From Berberis thunbergii (Eukaryota; Streptophyta; Magnoliopsida; Ranunculales; Berberidaceae): DNA of 64,000 nucleotides. The translations under genes were made by a program, and so were the position numbers. The notes under the pieces are model-generated. The model was not told where the DNA came from. It did not search any database and saw only the letters and a list, made by a program, of their open reading frames with translations. The DNA is taken from the NCBI GenBank assembly GCA_003290165.1, contig QNQO01000504.1:310001-374000 (forward strand). Reading direction: 5' to 3'. Shown here in pieces: positions 13,008 to 24,999 of the stretch; within the stretch, counting starts at the first letter, position 1, and the number at the start of each line of letters is the position of its first letter.

Positions 13008-13954
13008 CATGTTTTCATTGACGCCATGATTTTTCTCCTTTCAGAGGTTTTTTTTTGTCTATATTTGGTAGTTGACCTCGTCGTAGAGGTCGTCTTTAGT
13101 ATTTTTCATATTGTATTTGCTCTGATTCTCATGTTGATACATAAATCATTCATTCACACATTCTTGTAGAGGATTTGATCTTGTTTTTTCTCTTCAAATT
13201 CTATTAGATTCATTGTTTTTGTTTTGTGAGATCCTCTTATTCACTGCTTGGTGATCTACTTAGCTGCCGAGTTTCATTCAAAGGTAGTGTCATCCATGAT
13301 GTTATCAAAAGATTGGATTGAAGCCTTATTTTCCAAAGTACACTTCGAGATTTTCTCAAATACATTCTTTGACTCTTTCGGCCCTCTTTCTACATTATGG
13401 AATCAGTCAAGAACATATATAATTACTCAGCTAATGCAGTGATTATAAGAAGAGAAAATGTATATGTTAAGCTAGCTAAGCCAGTCAGATAATACGTGGT
13501 TCTCCATCAACTAAGAATGAAGCAAGAAAGTCGAGCATTAGTAATAATAGATCAAATATATATGGGCAGTGATTAGTTTTGACAGAAGAATCTCCTGGGT
13601 GAAATTTATTTTGACAGACCTTAAAGGTTCTATAATAAAAAGAATCCACCAATTCATAGTGCAAGAGAATTATTATATAGAAATGGCTGTGTAAATACAA
13701 AGTCCAAGTCAACTAATCCAAGAATTATAAGAACACTTATCAAGGAGAATCACAAAATGAATTGACTGAGAATGTCCAAGAATATCAGCTATAAAATTCA
13801 CATTTCAGAATTAAAAAGAATAATAATAATAATAATAATAATAATAGATCCAATGTGCCATCTTCTGAGACGAGTGTCATCTGCCTTGTTAGTCCATTCG
13901 GTGAAACCTTTTATATAAAGAGTGAATTTTACGGAGGTAAATCATTTTTCCAAC
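13008..13954. other. 3' flank of small gene, then AT-rich spacer
   Basis: The first 150-200 bases are probably the 3' UTR of the 82-residue gene. The rest is AT-rich with no supported gene. It contains an (AAT)n microsatellite at about 13820-13846. Confidence 0.5.
13820..13846. repeat. (AAT)n microsatellite
   Basis: About nine uninterrupted AAT units. Confidence 0.9.
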
Positions 13955-14398
13955 TATTAGAATATGTATAATAGTTAAAGAAGGAAAGTCAGAATAGGAA
14001 AGTTAAAGTCAAAATATGAAAGAATAGGAATGCCAGAATAGGAAAGGTAAGCCAGAATAGTTAAAAAAGGAAAGTCATAATAGAAATCTATTTTGTATAA
14101 CAAGTTTTAGCCAAAGGTGAGCAATGACTGATGATATCACTAGGACATGGGGTCAAATACGACATCTGGAGTGAGAGGGGTTGAGAGATTAAAAAAAATA
14201 TATATATAACAAATTTTAAGTTTCTTGTTTCCATACGGTAAGGACAAAAATGATGAACTACTACAATGAGATCGTTGAAACAACTTGGTGAAATCATGAC
14301 AGCGCTATCTCACTTAACCTCCAGGCAAGTGTCGTGTACTGTAAATTGACCTAAATTTTTGGGCTAATTTGAAAGAAATGTATGCACAGACTAATTAC

Positions 14399-15157
14399 AT
14401 GCAGGTCTATCATATTGAATCTGAAATCCATGGTTGCACCTAAGGGACGAATGTGAGTGCCTACTTTACCAAATTGAAGGCTCTCTGGGACGAATTGGAT
14501 GTTGTGATATGTTTTGCTGAAGACACTAGCGACACCATGAACACCGTTCTTGGATATGTCTACACTCAATGCTCCATCAAATTCTTGATGGGGCTAATCG
14601 ATACCTACAATTCTGTTAGGGGTCAAATTTTGTTGATGGATGCTCTTCCTCCACTGAACAAGGGTTACTCCCTTGTGCTTCATTATGAACGCCAACAAGA
14701 TATCTCTACTTGAAAACCCACCATACTTGAAGTTGCAGCCTTTGCCATGCAGAATTCAGGTCCCAAAGGTACATGCAACACTGACAAGCCCTTTAATTCT
14801 GACATCAAGTGTGGAATATGTTACAGGGTAGGTCATATTGCTGCTAGATGTCGTTCTCACCTTATTTGTGATTATTGTGGATTGAGGGGCCATACTGTCG
14901 ACTATTGTCGAAAATTTAATAATGTTGATCCTGCTGAACAACGACGTTTTCAGAAAGATTGCCTTAGAGGCAGTAATGCGCCTACTTCTTCATATGTGCA
15001 ACAATCCAATTCTTTTCCATTCAATTTCGAGCAGTGTCATCAAATCATGGACCTGTTGACCAACAACACGTCTAAGGCTCACAATGTTGGTAATGACTAT
15101 TCTATTACAGAATTGTCAGAACCTTCGTTCGAAGAAGATGATTGGGACAACAAATGA
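14399..15157 (+). pseudogene. Copia gag fragment with zinc knuckle-like motif
   Basis: One frame with two in-frame stops (TAA near 14441, TGA at 14712-14714) carries the gag signature of plant Copia elements: QVYHIESEI, VSAYFTKLKALWDELD, FLMGLIDTYNSVRGQILLMD, LPPLNKGYSLVLHYERQ. A cysteine-rich region follows (CGICYRVGHIAARC, then CDYCGLRGHTVDYC). The first part would pack RNA in the virus-like particle and the second would bind nucleic acid. It ends in an acidic tail (EEDDWDNK) and a stop. No pol frame follows, so it cannot support its own transposition. Confidence 0.75.
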
Positions 15158-15170
15158 GTTTGTCTTCTCT

Positions 15171-15194
15171 AAAAAAAAAAAAAAAAAAAAAAAA
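15171..15194 (+). repeat. A24 homopolymer
   Basis: Twenty-four consecutive A about 13 bases after the gag stop codon. It could be an ordinary homopolymer or the tail of a retroposed gag transcript. Confidence 0.85.
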
Positions 15195-16375
15195 GCCCCC
15201 ACCTTCACTCATCCAACACCTCCTCTTCCTATTCTTCTCTTATTGTGAATGAAGGTTTTTCACCTTCCCTCATCCTCGCACGGGGGCACCTTCCGCCAAC
15301 AAACACAGACCACCGTCGGCCTCCTTTTCTCTCAACAAATCACACCATGCTGCACAACCATGATAGCCAATCTTCTTCTCACACAGCCATCATGAATGTC
15401 GTTGAGCATCTCAATCACCACAATCACGAGTACCTAGAAGATCAAAGAGAGTACTGACTTCTGAAGGAATGCAAATTTATCACAAAGAATTCAAGCAACA
15501 AACAAGAAGAAATCACGGGCCAACCAAGAAAGCTCAATTACAACCTTCGCACACAAACCATCGGTCACATCTCCCAACTCGCTCTGTTTTTCTCACAGAA
15601 CCACCTCACACAGACGCAATGGTCCCCTTTCGCCTTCATCTCGTCGCACACAACCCATTTGTTTCTTTCTTTCACCATTGCATCTTGCAACCATCTCGGA
15701 CTTCTCTCATTCCTCTTTTTCACTCTATTCTTTTTCTCTCTTTCGGCCAACACAAGTATACCTACATATCGCAGGACGGGGCAGAGAAGTCACGAGGAAG
15801 GAGTTTTGGGAGTGAAATAACTAATTTTACAAATCAAGCTATTTGCACCCTGACTTTTAGTCAGAACCACCATAGCTAAAAAACACACTGCCAACATTTT
15901 TGCTAAGAAACTTTTATTCATGATCATTCAGAATTCGACAATCATGATACCTCAAGTCGAACCATTAGTAGCTTCACTCGAGAGTCACGATTCCTTCATA
16001 CAGGAATTATCAGAATTGGATCGTCATGTTGGCTCGAATCGAACCATTAGCAGTTTCACTCGACAATCATGATTTCTTTACCAAATGGTCTTCAAGGTTT
16101 CCTCCAAGCTACACATTTGCACATTTTATCTGCATTTACATGTCCAGTTTGCGGGGGCGTACTAGAATATTTAGGACTTGCACTCAACATTGTCAAACCC
16201 AAGTCCAAGATTGATTCACCTCTACAAGAACAATAGTTAAAGAAGGAAAGTCAAAATAAGAAAGTTAAGTCATAATATAAAAGTTAGAATAGTAAAGTCA
16301 GAATAGTTAAAGAAAGAAAGTCAGAATAACACTTTATTTTGTATAACAAATTTTAAGTTTTTTCATGAATCCACA

Positions 16376-16810
16376 GGTTAGGTAGAAATTAGCTTATAGA
16401 AGATTGTATTTGATCAAAGAATCAAAAACAACTCAACAATAATACAATTTTCCAATTATTTTCTTTATACCAAAGTTATTTCATTTTATTTGTGAACTTT
16501 TTATTTTTTATTTTTACAATAGCTATGCATTCCTATAGTGTATGCTCTCATTGTATAATATATCTGTCACGGGCTAGAAAGACATGGTTGATATCAATCC
16601 AATGTCAGGATGGAATCCGAAATATTAGTTAGGTTTCAACTGAAAACTTGATCGCGTCAATCTAAGTTCAAGCAATGTTGATCCCTATCACTTTCACATA
16701 TAGAGCCTGTTGTTATTATCTGCTTTGTTGACCGAATAAACGTTAAAAACTGCTCCAACCTAAACGATTATCATTTCTGTAAAACTGAACGAGCGTTACA
16801 CAAAAAAATC
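16376..16810. other. 3' flank of the NPF gene
   Basis: AT-rich DNA downstream (minus strand) of the transporter stop codon, expected to hold its 3' UTR. No other feature seen. Confidence 0.45.
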
Positions 16811-19800
16811 TCATTTACAGTTGACACTTTCATAACTACTCCTACTAATGTGCTTTTTACACAAATGTACAAAAAACATCAAGCTCAATGCACTCGACAA
16901 GGCTAGAAGCCAATAGTAGCTGTTGAGGCCTGCTTCTCTCATATCATCAGAAAACCAACTATGTCTTCCTTCACTGTCACTTGTGACAGTCTCAATAACT
17001 GATATCAATAGAGCGCTTAAGAAACTCCCCACACCAAAAACACTCAGATGCAGAGCCATACCAATGGTTTTCATCCTATTAGGTACTTCAGTGTAGAAAA
17101 ATTCTTGCATTCCTACAACTGTAAACACGTCCGAAATTCCCAGTAGAATGTATTGAGGCAGCAACCAAAATATGCTTAGTGATACTGTGCCAGAAGTTGT
17201 ACTCATATCTAGCCGCTTTGTCTCGACAAGTGCTGCAATTACCATTGCAATTACGGAGAGAAACATCCCAACTCCCATTCTTTGCATCACATTAATACCT
17301 TTTTCATCCCCAGTGATAACACGGAAAATGGGGATTATCATCTTGCCATATAATGGCATTAGAAGGATTATAGAGATGTTTATCGCTCCTTGTAGTGTTG
17401 CAGGTGGGATTAGAAAACTCTTGCCAATATTTCTCGTCATTACCATCCCCTGTTTTGTAAAGAAGGTAGCTGGTTGTTGAAAAATGACTGCAAACATTAG
17501 AAGCATTGTCCATATGGGCAAGAGTCTTAGTACAGCTTTTATATCGACAAGCAGGTCAATTTCATTAATGGATTTTTCATCCAAGCAATCCTGGTTGCTG
17601 GAGAATGGTCTCTCCTCTAGCCTGCCAACAGTATTAGCTTACATTAGGTCCTACTACGAGGCACTAAGCAAAAAACATTGAATGTCCTAATTATGAATCA
17701 ATGAATCATTTATGACGTAATTTGCATTCTGAAAATCATCTTTGCACTCGAGCGATTAAATGAATGATATAAGAGTGACAACTTACTCAAGTTCAGTGAC
17801 TTCTGATTGCGTTGGTGATAGGGTAATTCTACCTTTCATCATTTTGGACACACATGTCTTGATGGTTCGTTTAAACTTTTCAATGCGCTTGTTCTTCTCT
17901 TCTCCCTTATGTTCCTTAAGCTTGTAACATAGTGTTCCACATGAGAAAGGTGTGACAGATATGGCCATGGCGATGGTAGGGATGGCAAAACCTACACCCC
18001 AACCAAATGCATCTTGAAGGTATGACATAAGAGAAATTCCCAAGAGGCTACCACTGCAAATGCCAAAGTACCACCATTGGAAGAATGAACTTTTCTTGTC
18101 AGAAGTACTTTCATTGTCTTCCTTAGTACATATTGGTAGCTCGTCTTCATCTTCATCTTCATCTTCCAGTTGTTCTGCCCCAAATGCTTGCAGGCATGGA
18201 TTGTATCCTCCTTGTCCTAATGAGATTAAAAAGAGGGACAAAAGGAGTGAAAAAGTGTTTGTTTTGCTTGTATATGACCATTCTGACATGAATGCTGTTG
18301 ATGTCAAAGCTGCAAGGCCCTTCAATAAACAGGAAGCTTATATTAGATATTGTTAAATCATATTTTCTCAACAAGGACTTAATGGACGCGTCCCTTTAGT
18401 GAAGGAATGAAAGATTTACAAACATAGCCAAGAAATCGTGATAGCTTTTTGCTTGGGAAACAAAATTGTTCTACCTTTGCAAGATATGTTAGGAACAACT
18501 CCAATGGGTCAGGGTTTCCTCAACCTCAAATAGGGATAATATTTAAGTAGGTCTCTACTTTCCAACATATGTAGGTGACTCGGCCAACTGTGGAAGATTC
18601 AAATACCAGATTTACACAAACGAGTTCTGCATAAGCATGACAATTTTGCCTTTGTAGATTGTCCACTTACAAAAAAAAATGTCATCCTTATTCACGTTGG
18701 CGGGTGTTGGGGAAAGACAATGAGCTTTGAGGCAGCGACAAGACCGAACCTCCCTCATCTGTTGAGCTTTGTCAAAGTTGTAACTTAATAGTCACTCCAT
18801 AATTACATTCTCCCTCTTTCACGAGTCTAAGTATGTTCAACTAAAAAAGAAGTGAATAGGAACTTCTAGGGAAGGGACATATTTGGATTACTAATAATGT
18901 GGTATCCTACATAAGACCATCCTTGGTATTTTGGGGCATTTGGTGGTTTAGGGGAATAAACACTCCCAAGAAACCAAATCCATAATTTTTCTTGTTTCGA
19001 AGACTTGATTTCTGAGAAGGCCTTGAAAATGTGGTATAATATTGCTTCATATTATACTCGAGATTGTTATCAGCTCATACCCGAAAACTAGAGTTCAAAT
19101 TTGCCTGACTTGTAGTAATTAGGGTCACAGGTCATGCAATCTCAGCCATTAGATTGTTTTGGTCATCTAACTATAGTTAAACTAATCTATGAAAATAATT
19201 CTTTATATTATCTCCAATTTCCCCCTATTTTCTCTCCACTCTCTCTCCCTGTGCATCTTCTCTATATAATTAATGAAATGCACAAACTACGTAAAAAAAA
19301 TCGAAAGTAATAGAAAACCAGGTTTCTTTTCCCGACCTTCAGTTTTGCAAAGTAACATAATTTTATTTATTTATTTTAAAAAAAAATTCATATTTTTATT
19401 GTTTGTATTTGTTTTTTGTCATTTATATTTCTGAATTTTTTTTTTCATAGTCTATGTAATTTTCTTTTCGAAGACCAAGAAAGAAAGAGTGGAGAGTTTT
19501 TTGTGTCCTCTGTTGCTTTGTGTGTAGACCGTAGAGTTTGAGTTTCCTTGCATATGAAAAGTAGAGATAAAATAAATTGGATGGAATATTAGAATTTTTT
19601 TAAAGATTAGTTTCCTTAGACAGTGATTCTAAATGGCGAGGACAGGAGTGAGGAAACGGGCGAGGGAGGGGGTGTAGAACGACTCTTCCTTAAAATTGTA
19701 GAGTTTGAGTTTCTTAGAGATGAAAGTAGAGAGAAAAATAGGAAAAGAAAAATTGGAGAGAATATTAGAGATTGTTTCTAGATTACATTCCTTAAAATTG

Positions 19801-20414
19801 AAATTTAGATTAGTTAAATGATCAAAACAATCCAATGGCCATTTACCAGCAGATTCGGACTCATGTTGGTTTTGAGTAAATCATGTTCATTGAATCAGTC
19901 AAATCAAAAATCCGAAAGAAACTTTTAACAGCAATGAAAATATATATTAAAAAGAAAAAGAAGTCCTGAAATCATGCCAAAACTAGAACTATCTCCCTTA
20001 AATCAAGTACTTGATATGGTTGAAATTTTGAATGAAGGAGAGAGAGATAGTACGTAATAAGTACTCACCACAACATAAAGAACCGAAGAAGCTAGAATGG
20101 TTGAATATCTATCCAACAAGGAATCAGCCAGAAATGCACCTAATAGAGGAAGCATGAATGCTATGCCACACCATGTGTTCACTATCTTTGCAGCAGATGA
20201 GTTGCTGAACTTTGCAACTTCCGTTAGATAAGTCACAAGGTTTGATGCCACACCCTTGAATGCAAACCTCTCCACTCCAGCCACAACTATCAAAATTCAC
20301 GATCATCATTACATCAAATGGAAACTAATAATCAACAAATAATGAATGTAGAAACTTACCTATAACAAGAAAACATGACTTGCCAAGACCCTTTGATGTT
20401 CCTCCTCCCGCCAT
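16811..20414 (-). CDS. NRT1/PTR (NPF) family transporter, NPF5-like
   Basis: Complete four-exon gene for a 538-residue, 12-helix MFS/POT-family transporter. Exons on the minus strand: 20414-20360, 20286-20069, 18319-17787, 17621-16811; every border is GT-AG and all phases agree. Motifs: [17 protein letters not shown] (helix 1, residue 24 on), [114 protein letters not shown], and a hydrophobic final helix. The pattern is that of clade NPF5, some members of which export nitrate across the vacuolar membrane in Arabidopsis (family knowledge; the substrate here is unproven). The first Glu of the ExxER proton-coupling motif is Ala21. The loop after helix 4 carries an ED run (143-151) from a TCATCT repeat. 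Intron 2 (1.75 kb) holds a probable transposon. Confidence 0.92.
19085..19868. mobile_element. Candidate TIR element in NPF intron 2
   Basis: The left flank contains CCATTAGATTGTTTTGGTCA then TCTAACT; the complement of the right flank contains CCATTGGATTGTTTTGATCA then TTTAACT. Weaker pairing extends outward (AGAGTTCAAATTTGCC versus ATGAGTCCGAATCTGC). The interior holds an imperfect direct repeat around GTAGAGTTTGAGTTTC (near 19530 and 19695) and no coding sequence. No target duplication was found. Confidence 0.4.
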
Positions 20415-21261
20415 GGAAATCTAAACAAGAGATCAATGGAAGGAGAAACTTGTTCCAATGATAACTAGCAAAACAATAAGTGGTGGTCACATAAACAACA
20501 CTTGATTCGGTACGGTATTTCTATGAGAAGAGACATATTGCGCTGTGGAATGGAATCGAATAGTGTGCAAAGCATATCAATCGTTTTCACATAGATTGAT
20601 ACGGAACACTATTATCCTACCTTAGCCAAACTGCTAAGCCTATGATGATTCATTATTGTTGTGTGTCTAGTTTGATTGGTGAGTGTGGGTTTGTGTTGGA
20701 TTCATAGGAAATAGTTCGTTTTTTTTTTCTTTCACAACAAGAGAGACCAGAGAGACAGAGCCAAAGAGAAAAAAGAGATTTTTTTTTCTTTTTCTTTCTT
20801 GTAGTGGAACGCTTGGTGATCACTAAAGTTTGTTGTTGCAAAGCAAAAAAAAAAAAAAAAAACCTCTTACCTCCTCAGTTAAAGATGTCGTCACGTAGAT
20901 GGAGAGGATATGAAAGAAGCTTATTATGTCGACATGCGATCTCCTTCTGTTTATGTAGTCTCTTCTCTCAATTACGTGGCGTTGTACCACACTTTTGTAA
21001 CGATTGTCTCGTGTGACGAGTGTGTTTTTGTTACACTTTGCTTTTTTACAATGCCACCACGTCCAACTCGTGATGTACATACACACATTCACGCTTGTTT
21101 GATGTAATTAAGGATTGTGATTTCGTTTTTAAGGTAATTTTGTTAGGTTGATTTTAAAAGATATTTTGTTGTATATTAAAAAAGTAAAAATTTTGATTGT
21201 AATTTTAAAGTTATCAATAAGATTTAAATATTCCAAACTCATAATGTAATATAAACAATAT
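20415..21261. other. NPF upstream region
   Basis: Sequence 5' of the transporter, expected to hold its promoter. Visible elements are pyrimidine- and purine-rich tracts around 20720-20800 and an A-run near 20845-20861. No convincing TATA box or other gene was assigned. Confidence 0.4.
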
Positions 21262-21362
21262 ACAACATAAGAATAACTTATATAACATAATATTAATACT
21301 AAAATAAACATAAGAATAACTTATATAACATAACATAATATTAATACTTAAAATAAACTTAT
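21262..21362. repeat. AT-rich tandem duplication, unit about 50 bp
   Basis: Two successive copies of a unit with ACATAAGAATAACTTATATA, ATATTAATACT and AAAATAAAC, differing by small indels. Confidence 0.7.
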
Positions 21363-21408
21363 ATACCAAAAGAAATGAATATTTCGAAATTCGATAACTC
21401 AAAAAACA

Positions 21409-21586
21409 GAAATTCTAGCCGGCCTGGAAAACCAAAATACATTTTTGCACCCCCCCCCCCCCCTCTCTCTCTCTCTTTAAACACACGCTCCAAAAATGGG
21501 TTTAAAGAGAGGGGGGGGGGGCGAAAATATATTTTTGCCCTCCAGACGAGAAACCAGGCTGATTTTCCTAGGCGAGCTAGAATTTC
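21409..21586. repeat. Fold-back element with C-tract and G-tract arms
   Basis: The outer arms are GAAATTCTAGCCGGCCTGGA and, complemented, GAAATTCTAGCTCGCCTAGG. The inner arms are ATACATTTTTGCA followed by C14 and a (CT)n run, matched by (GA)n, a G11 run and AAATATATTTTTGCC. Almost the whole 178 bp can pair into one hairpin around 21485-21500. This is typical of a small MITE. No target duplication was identified. Confidence 0.6.
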
Positions 21587-22092
21587 TCCTCAAAAAAATT
21601 ATTTCATGAAATCTCTGACATTTTTCTAGAAATCACTTTCTTTGGATGTAATGTAAACACGTGGAGTAGGTTTCTAAACTAACAGCCTGGAGTACGGGGA
21701 AACCCAGGTTAATATTATACTGACACTTGATGAATTCATATATGGAATTGGAACTTATAAAGGTTTAGAAAATTAAAAAAAGTTTTGTTGAATTATTTAT
21801 CATAAAAATGAATGAGATATAGAGCATGAGTGGAAGAAGCATGATAAAGTTTGGTTTGTTTGCTATGCGGGTGTTGATAAGATAGATAGATAATGCCATT
21901 ACATAAACAGATACATTTATCTCGTTAGTGATTCTTCTTTCTTTTGTTTGATGAGTTTTTGGCTTTTGGACTTCAAAGTCCTGAAAAGGGGAAAACTGCA
22001 CAATCAATAATTAGTGGATTTGCTTTTATAGGGTTTGGCTTTGTGGTTGGGTGATTGCTTACTAGGATTGCACTTTCAAATAAGTTCACATT

Positions 22093-22098
<6 letters not shown>

Positions 22099-22144
<46 letters not shown>
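22099..22144. repeat. (AT)n microsatellite
   Basis: More than twenty uninterrupted AT units. Confidence 0.95.
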
Positions 22145-22147
<3 letters not shown>

Positions 22148-24012
22148 GGTGGTGTCCTACGTGATTTATGCATGGTGTGTGTGCGTTAGGTTTTGATTGC
22201 TCAAGTTGCCAATCCACTGTGCTTCAGGTTCAGGGAGTTTGTTTTGATTTCACCTCATGCTATTGATTGATTTCAACTATACGAAATAATCATATCATAG
22301 CAAATGGGTGTGAGTATTTTTGTTGTTATGGCTTCTAAACTAAATCAAAAACCGAACCTTTCACTAATCAGAAGCTAACAACATTGCATGAAGAAAATTT
22401 ATCTGTGCTAGCTTCTAGTTATAAGTAAAAATTATTTCTATACATCCAAGGAGTTGTAAAGATGCGTTTTGTTATGACTTCTCATTTCTGATTCCAATTA
22501 CAAAGTCGCCCAGAAATTGTTTGAGAAGTACTATTGATACAAAAAGAAAATATGATAAAGAGTAGTGGATCAAACATCTGAAGATGCTTATGCACACCAC
22601 ATGAGACATAATAAGACAGCAGTGGGAGTCTGCTTTTGGAATTGTTTATTCGTATATTCCCCTTCATCACTCCCATCATCTTCTACAGTGCCATCTACCA
22701 ACAGTTTACCTCTATATGCTTCATATCTCATTCTACCCTGATTCTAGGGAGCCAGGGAGGCGAGAGGGAGGGCTTCCCACCGTTCACCCTCCTCGAAATA
22801 GGTAATGATGTGCATCTCGAGAAAGGTGGGCTCTCCCTTAGACTTACTCATCTATCTATGCAAATATGGGCAATAAAGAATTCTTCAATGTCAACACCAC
22901 CTACCTAGATGTCTCTACATAGACAGGATAGATTCTCCTTTTACTTTTCCCCCCTAAACTCCTATAACTTGGGAACAAAAATATTTTATTTTGTAACAAG
23001 TAATAACAAAATTATTTGTTGAAAAAGCGATCAAGGAAAGACAAGGCTTAGCCAACATCAAAAGTTGCAAGTAGGTTACAGGGTGAAAATTGTTTTGATA
23101 TTCACGTGGTTACTTATTTGCTCACAAGCCACACTTGATTCTATTATCATCCTTATTTTAAACTTCTTTTTATCTGTAGACTTCAACCAATTAATTATAA
23201 TACAAATTTTAATTGTCTAAATCAGTAGAATTTGTGGCTTCTAGTACACATATTGAGTTCGGCATGAAATTTAAAAGTTTTTAAATCTAATCAGTGATTT
23301 CCTTGTGGAAATGACAAGAGTGGAAGTGTTGCTATTACTCTGATAATATGATTTGGCAAAATGTGCCACATGATGATCATCGTGGAGTGGTCGAATGATT
23401 AGAGTAAATCAGCTAATCCAGGGAGCTTTACTCGAACTAATGTGTGCATAGTAGTACACATAGTACCACATACACTTTACGCAAGTAGTACGCTCGAATA
23501 ACGGAAAAAAAAGAAGATAAAGAAGAGCAAGAATAAGAAAAACAACAGAACCTGGCTGAGGATCATCGAATGATAATATATATAAGTATTGTTAATCACA
23601 TTCATGTTAAGATAATCCAAACCATTAACTTTATTTAAAGCTCTCTACCTGTCTTAAATTATTTGATGTATGTTTAACAATGTCATCCATTTCGGAACAA
23701 AAATAAAAAAAACTGTTTGTAATTGCGTGCCATAAATTTCAAATGTATATCCCTCTGTTCCTTGACAAGGGATCTTACGTGGGTCGATTATTCATGTGCA
23801 TTATTTAAGAATTAATTTGTGTGCAAATTTAAAAAAAAATAATTAGGAAAACAAAATTCAAACTAAGTAAGCAATAGCATAAAGCATATGGTCAAACCAT
23901 CGATCTAGCAATAATTGAGTTTATATCATGAAATGAGGGTGGCACGTATTGAATCAAAACCAGGTAAGTTTGGGTTATCCCAGTAGGTATGGATGTAATT
24001 GAGGGCAAGTCG
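22145..24012. other. Intergenic, no gene recognised
   Basis: No supported gene. The stretch 22745-22845 is unusual: GGGAGCCAGGGAGGCGAG and GAGGGAGGG words followed by CTCGAAATAG and, inverted, CATCTCGAG with flanking CCACC/GGTGGG. It resembles a shortened version of the inverted repeat at 43412-43566. Confidence 0.4.
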
Positions 24013-24190
24013 CACTACTAAAAAAAATTCCCTTTAGCAAAGATTCGTAGCGCGACGAAGCAAGTTTCATCGCTTAAAAAACCTCTTACACGACGAAATT
24101 GAAGCCTTCGATGGAAACGGACAACAATGTTTATTTATGCAATGGTGACCGATGACACTCCGATGCTAAAGTTAGATAGGGATACGAAGA

Positions 24191-24999
24191 ATGTGTAATA
24201 TTGTAAATAGAGAATTTGTAGCGTGTCTTAGCTTACCATCATGTCTTATTTATAGTGCGGGAGTCTTGGTTCGACCAGGCCATCGATGGCGTAGTTTAAG
24301 GAAGAAGATATTCGTAGAGATCATTATCTAATTATGAATTGTGCAGTGCATGGAAGTTTCCCTATTAGCTTTGTGCTCTTAGATACACGGGAGATAATTC
24401 ACAATCAGAGAGTAGTCAATAGATGAAAGTTTCTATGTGCGACGTATACTCTGAAATTTGCTTCCTAGTTGGAAGCAAAGAGTCACTATAATTGCTCGTC
24501 CGAAGCTGATCGTCGAGATACTTGCCTTAGCAGAGCTTACGGGTATTGAGGATAGTTGTGAGACGCATGGGCTTAGCAGGCTGTAAAAATCTGAGTCCTT
24601 CTGGTAAACTGCATTGGGCAGGCTTAGAACTGCTTGGGTTGGATTAGTGTTGGACTGACGCTAGGACTTGTTATTCCTCAAAATCATCGTGACACGTGTA
24701 CGACGAGAGTTGAGATTGTTTTGGTGTATCATCAGCTAATCCCCCTGAGTTAGTGGGCCATCACATCGATTCGCTAAGTCATTTCTTGAAAAGATATGCC
24801 GCTCATGATGATTGAGTTTGAATCGTTGCTTGAGCCACGAGCTTCATCAATTGAATGTGCGTCGGTTCAGTGGAGAAGAAGCGGGAACCCAATCCTTAGT
24901 TAGGTCTTCCATTATGCGTAGACTAATTCTTCTATTTTTTTTACTCTTAGAGATTTTGTTCTATTTATCTTCTGATTAAAAAGATTGTTCATCTTCTTC
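24191..24999. other. Unassigned DNA between CACTA end and gypsy-type ORF
   Basis: This DNA is less AT-rich than its surroundings and probably belongs to the 5' part (LTR or leader) of the retrotransposon remnant that follows. I could not identify an LTR border, a primer-binding site or a matching 3' copy. Confidence 0.35.

Larger units (their letters stand above)
13955..16375 (+). mobile_element. Degraded Copia-type retrotransposon remnant with LTR-like ends
   Basis: A block rich in GTTAAAGAAGGAAAGTCAGAAT and ending GTATAACAAGTTTTA occurs at about 13965-14110. It recurs at about 16230-16360, in the same orientation, around a Copia gag remnant at 14399-15157. The arrangement suggests LTRs around a deleted, gag-only element. 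Protease, integrase and reverse transcriptase are absent. Between gag and the right repeat lies a run of 24 A (15171-15194) and unrecognised C-rich DNA, including a short duplicated phrase GAACCATTAG (near 15960 and 16040). Confidence 0.5.

Noticed and set aside
15245..15879. Protein-coding frames rich in His, Pro and Ser after the gag remnant
   Set aside because: No domain, no start or splice context, and composition explained by C-rich DNA; treated as interior of the Copia remnant.
20653..21107. Overlapping frames upstream of the NPF gene
   Set aside because: They run through homopolymer tracts, overlap each other on both strands and show no recognisable similarity.
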